Shown: piece by piece, positions 61,387 to 64,000 of the stretch
Position numbering within the stretch: the first letter of the stretch is position 1
Layout: each line of letters begins with the position of its first letter
From: Dillenia suffruticosa
Lineage: Eukaryota > Streptophyta > Magnoliopsida > Dilleniales > Dilleniaceae
Assembly (NCBI GenBank): GCA_033439265.1
Contig: JAVTVX010000012.1
Location: 2,841,001 to 2,905,000 of the forward strand
Reading direction: 5' to 3'
DNA: 64,000 nt
The notes under the pieces: model-generated
What the model was told of the DNA's origin: nothing
The model's input: the letters and a program-made list of their open reading frames with translations, nothing else
Databases searched by the model: none
Position numbers and translations under genes: made by a program

Positions 61387-63893
61387 TTAAGCTGAGGATA
61401 GGGCAGTGCATAAGGACTTGTAGGTTCTGACACAGTGTTTGAACTTCTCTTCAGCAGTTGCCCGCACAGATACAAAGAGCCTCATAAGGGCATCACAACC
61501 TTAATAGAATAAGCAATATGGCGTGTTAAGAATTCAGAGAAGTAAAAGACCAACCAGACAATAAACCCAGTCAAGCTAGGTTTCTGGTTTGATTCCTTAA
61601 GATCGGTGAAAAAAGCATGTTGAAAGCAATTTCTCAAGTTTTACTTCGAAGAAAAGAAGGGTTTCAACTTGAAATTTCTAGAGTCTTCGCCTATCCATCT
61701 TCAACATACACATATACATATGCACTTCCACGTCCAATTTTATTTTATTTTTTCGGTGGTGCACGGGGAGAATATAAGAAACTGACCTGTGAAGGGCCCT
61801 GATGCTTGTCAGGGTGCCATTTTAATGCCGACAAGCGGAACCTGAAAAGTATTAAGAGGCCGCAATACTCAATAAATTATGACTTGCAAGAAATGCATTC
61901 AAAAGTGAATAAGACATTCCAGGATTAAAATACCATGACTATAAGAGAAGCCTATGGTTATGGCCAATAATGCACTTACGCATTTTTAACATCTTCAATC
62001 TTTATAGGACCTGTTGGAGGAAGACCCACAATTCTTCTATCTGAACATGAGCCAACACAAATCCCATCCTCAGCTTCACTTGTGGACTCATGGCCTTCAT
62101 TTCTACCACATGTCCACTGAGAATGCTCTCTCCACTGGAATCTAGTTGCTGAACTTCGAAAGGAGTCCTCCCATGACCTAAAAGACCAAGTATAGGATCT
62201 ATTCCCATATGTTGCATGGAAGAATGTCTCTGGATGATCATCGAAGTCATCACTGAAATTCTCCCTCATAAACTTACCTAAAGACAATAGAGTGCAATAG
62301 CAAGAGAGTTGTTAATTTCTCTTTTGTGATTGGAATATGGTTTTTGCCTGAGAAATTCAAACAAAAGAAAGAATAATGTTTTTCAAATAGGTTAACCGTT
62401 TGAATAACATCATCCAAAAAGGAAGGCCTTTTCTTTTAACTGTGACAGTGCAGCATGGAATTATCACTCTCAAGCAACAACTTACATGTCCACAAGTCAA
62501 AGGAATAGAATAATATTTAGTTCTGGACAGTTCCACATTACACCCACCGAATTATGGAATGAAATTAGAATAGGGAAACCCAAGAAGAAGACAAGAAACT
62601 GTAGTAACTTCCAATCTTAAGAGAGAGAGAGAGAGAGATAAAAAAAAAAAAAGCAACCAAATGCAAGTCAAAAATCGGTTGCTTTTACTAATTTTCGTTG
62701 CTTGGATAAGTAGGGAAAAAAAATTGCTTCAATGCATTCCAGCTGAATGACAAATGCATCTCCATTATGAATTACACAAGGAACGAAAACCAACTCTGCA
62801 TATATCCCCCAAGATTTAGGCAAGAAGTATCATATTAAGCTTATAAGCAGTAAATATCAGCTTCCTTATCTTGTCCATGAGTATAGGATGGAGATATCCA
62901 AAGTTTCATGATGAAATTAAGGTGTTTTTATGCACCCAAGATTATCAGTATTCATGTGAACAATTCATTAGTATTGCTGAGTTATCAGTCGCTCTACCCC
63001 TTGGCAATCTATGATCCAAATTTTGCAATCCAAAACATGCCACTGCAGTAGTAATCCAGTGCGCTGGATCACTAAAATGAGTGAACCAAACTTATTATAT
63101 GCTTCAAGAAATTGAAAAAAATACAAACTAAATAAATAGAAAGAAATTTTCTAATTTTGAAGAGCAATTACAATAATCAATATTTGTTTTTCTTATCTTC
63201 ATTTGTTTTAGAATTGCTTAAAATTTATTTTACTGATACTTATCATCCAGAAGCACATATACATCATGATAAATACTCAGAGAAAACAAGCTATCACTAG
63301 AAATGGTAATCTAAGTATCTATCTGAGCTTACCTTCCATGTATTGAGTACTGGGGGAGTAAACGTGGCATTCCCATATGCTGCACCATAGAGAACTGTGA
63401 TTTAGGTACCATTGGTACTGCTAATTTTTCAAGCAAGCAAAGAGTCCCACACTTTTCACATACTCCAGTTCAGATTTCCAGAAGTTTCAGGTTTCCATCC
63501 AAAGCATATATCATGATTTTTGGATCCAAAAAAATTTCCTCTTGCTGTTGGCAAAGGCACCCCCCAAACAAAAAGGACCTAAATTTTAACTAAGTTCATT
63601 AAAATCCACGTGCCACAATGATATTCACACACCACCAACAAAGGAATAAAGGTGAGAAGATCTATTTTTTCATGTGATGATCAAGAAAAGGCTTGGGCAG
63701 AGGACAGAAAAGATCCTGAAGATGGATAGAAACAAAAAAAAAAAAAAAAGGATTCTAAAATGAAATTTTGAAGAAGAACAACATCACATGTAAGCGAAAG
63801 GAAGAAGAAGAAACTCACGCTTCTTCTTACTGAACTGGGCCTTCTTAGAAAGGCGAGAAGAAGACTTTGCCTTCTATTTCTTGTCGCTGCCAT
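61387..63893 (-). CDS. J-domain (DnaJ-like) protein, 5' end unresolved
   Basis: Plant protein with a C-terminal J-domain, presumably an Hsp70 co-chaperone. Clear exons on the minus strand: 63379-63333 (reads IWECHVYSPSTQYMEG), 62277-61980 (GKFMRENFSDDFDDHPETFF, Ser/Trp/Arg-rich), 61841-61787 (RLSALKWHPDKHQGPSQ, with the HPD motif that stimulates Hsp70) and a last exon ending at 61387 (KFKHCVRTYKSLC...). A basic frame from ATG 63893 (MAATRNRRQS) may be the first exon, but its phase does not match 63379, so an exon is missing or the start lies beyond 64000. The last acceptor is odd: GG occupies the expected AG place before 61461; an in-phase AG gives a start at 61446. Confidence 0.72.
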
Positions 63894-64000
63894 CTGAAAA
63901 ACATCCCAGCTCTCCTCTGCCTTTACTCCAAATGTGGTATTCCATCCTACAAAAAAATGAGAACCAAAAAATGAGAACCAGATACAACATGGATATCAAT
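63894..64000. other. Upstream of J-domain gene, window edge
   Basis: A short stretch with an ATG on the minus strand (63945-63943) whose frame meets a stop at the end of 17 codons after GELGCFSDGSDKK. It may be leader or a coding exon with an unrecognised splice site. Nothing else is seen. Confidence 0.3.

Overview
The window is nuclear DNA of a flowering plant, probably a woody eudicot. It has split genes with short GT-AG introns, AT-rich spacers, CT/GA-rich leaders, LTR retrotransposons and tRNA-derived SINEs. The genes are ordinary single-copy plant genes: actin, histone H3.1, mitochondrial uL15, ISY1, BolA, LSm3, a GT-2-type trihelix factor, a WAT1-like transporter and a J-domain protein. 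All exon models were built by eye from splice signals, reading phase and family knowledge.

Layout. 1-3060: actin gene (+) with a leader intron. 5367-6059: intronless H3.1 gene (+) with an octamer-like inverted repeat upstream. 6889-22249: a gamma-glutamyltransferase (GGT) gene (-) that is broken. Its third recognisable exon is split by a 12,974-bp retrotransposon nest, and it also carries an in-frame stop and a +1 frameshift. 8110-21083: the nest. A Ty1/copia element on the minus strand (8110-21083) has a second copy of the same family (14379-20859) inserted head-to-head in its 5' LTR. Both integrations have 5-bp target duplications (AAACA outer, CAAGA inner), both copies keep a full 1370-codon gag-pol frame, and their LTRs are nearly identical, so both are young. 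The pair forms an inverted repeat with about 6.2-kb arms and a 219-bp spacer.

22250-28213: repeat-rich spacer. 28214-30225: intact seven-exon WAT1/EamA transporter gene (+), followed at 30395-32215 by a decayed tandem partial copy that holds a solo LTR with unusual TA...TA ends. Next to it lie a scrap of the transporter's exon 1 and a displaced, internally duplicated fragment of the GGT 3' end (32376-33130). So the GGT and WAT1 sequences have been reshuffled together.

33853-64000: a more conventional gene-rich stretch with mitochondrial uL15m (-), ISY1 (+, intronless), BolA2-like (-), LSm3 (-), a two-domain trihelix factor (+), a small predicted membrane protein (+) and a J-domain protein (-) whose 5' end is unresolved. 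The introns of BolA and LSm3 each carry one Au-like SINE with target duplications and one copy of an unclassified repeat of about 190 bp.

The genes do not form a pathway. Several are housekeeping RNA and protein machinery: ISY1 and LSm3 both act in the spliceosome, and uL15m in the mitochondrial ribosome. The most notable structure is the head-to-head, near-identical retrotransposon pair. Any read-through transcript across it would fold into a multi-kilobase hairpin, a plausible small-RNA source that could silence the whole family.
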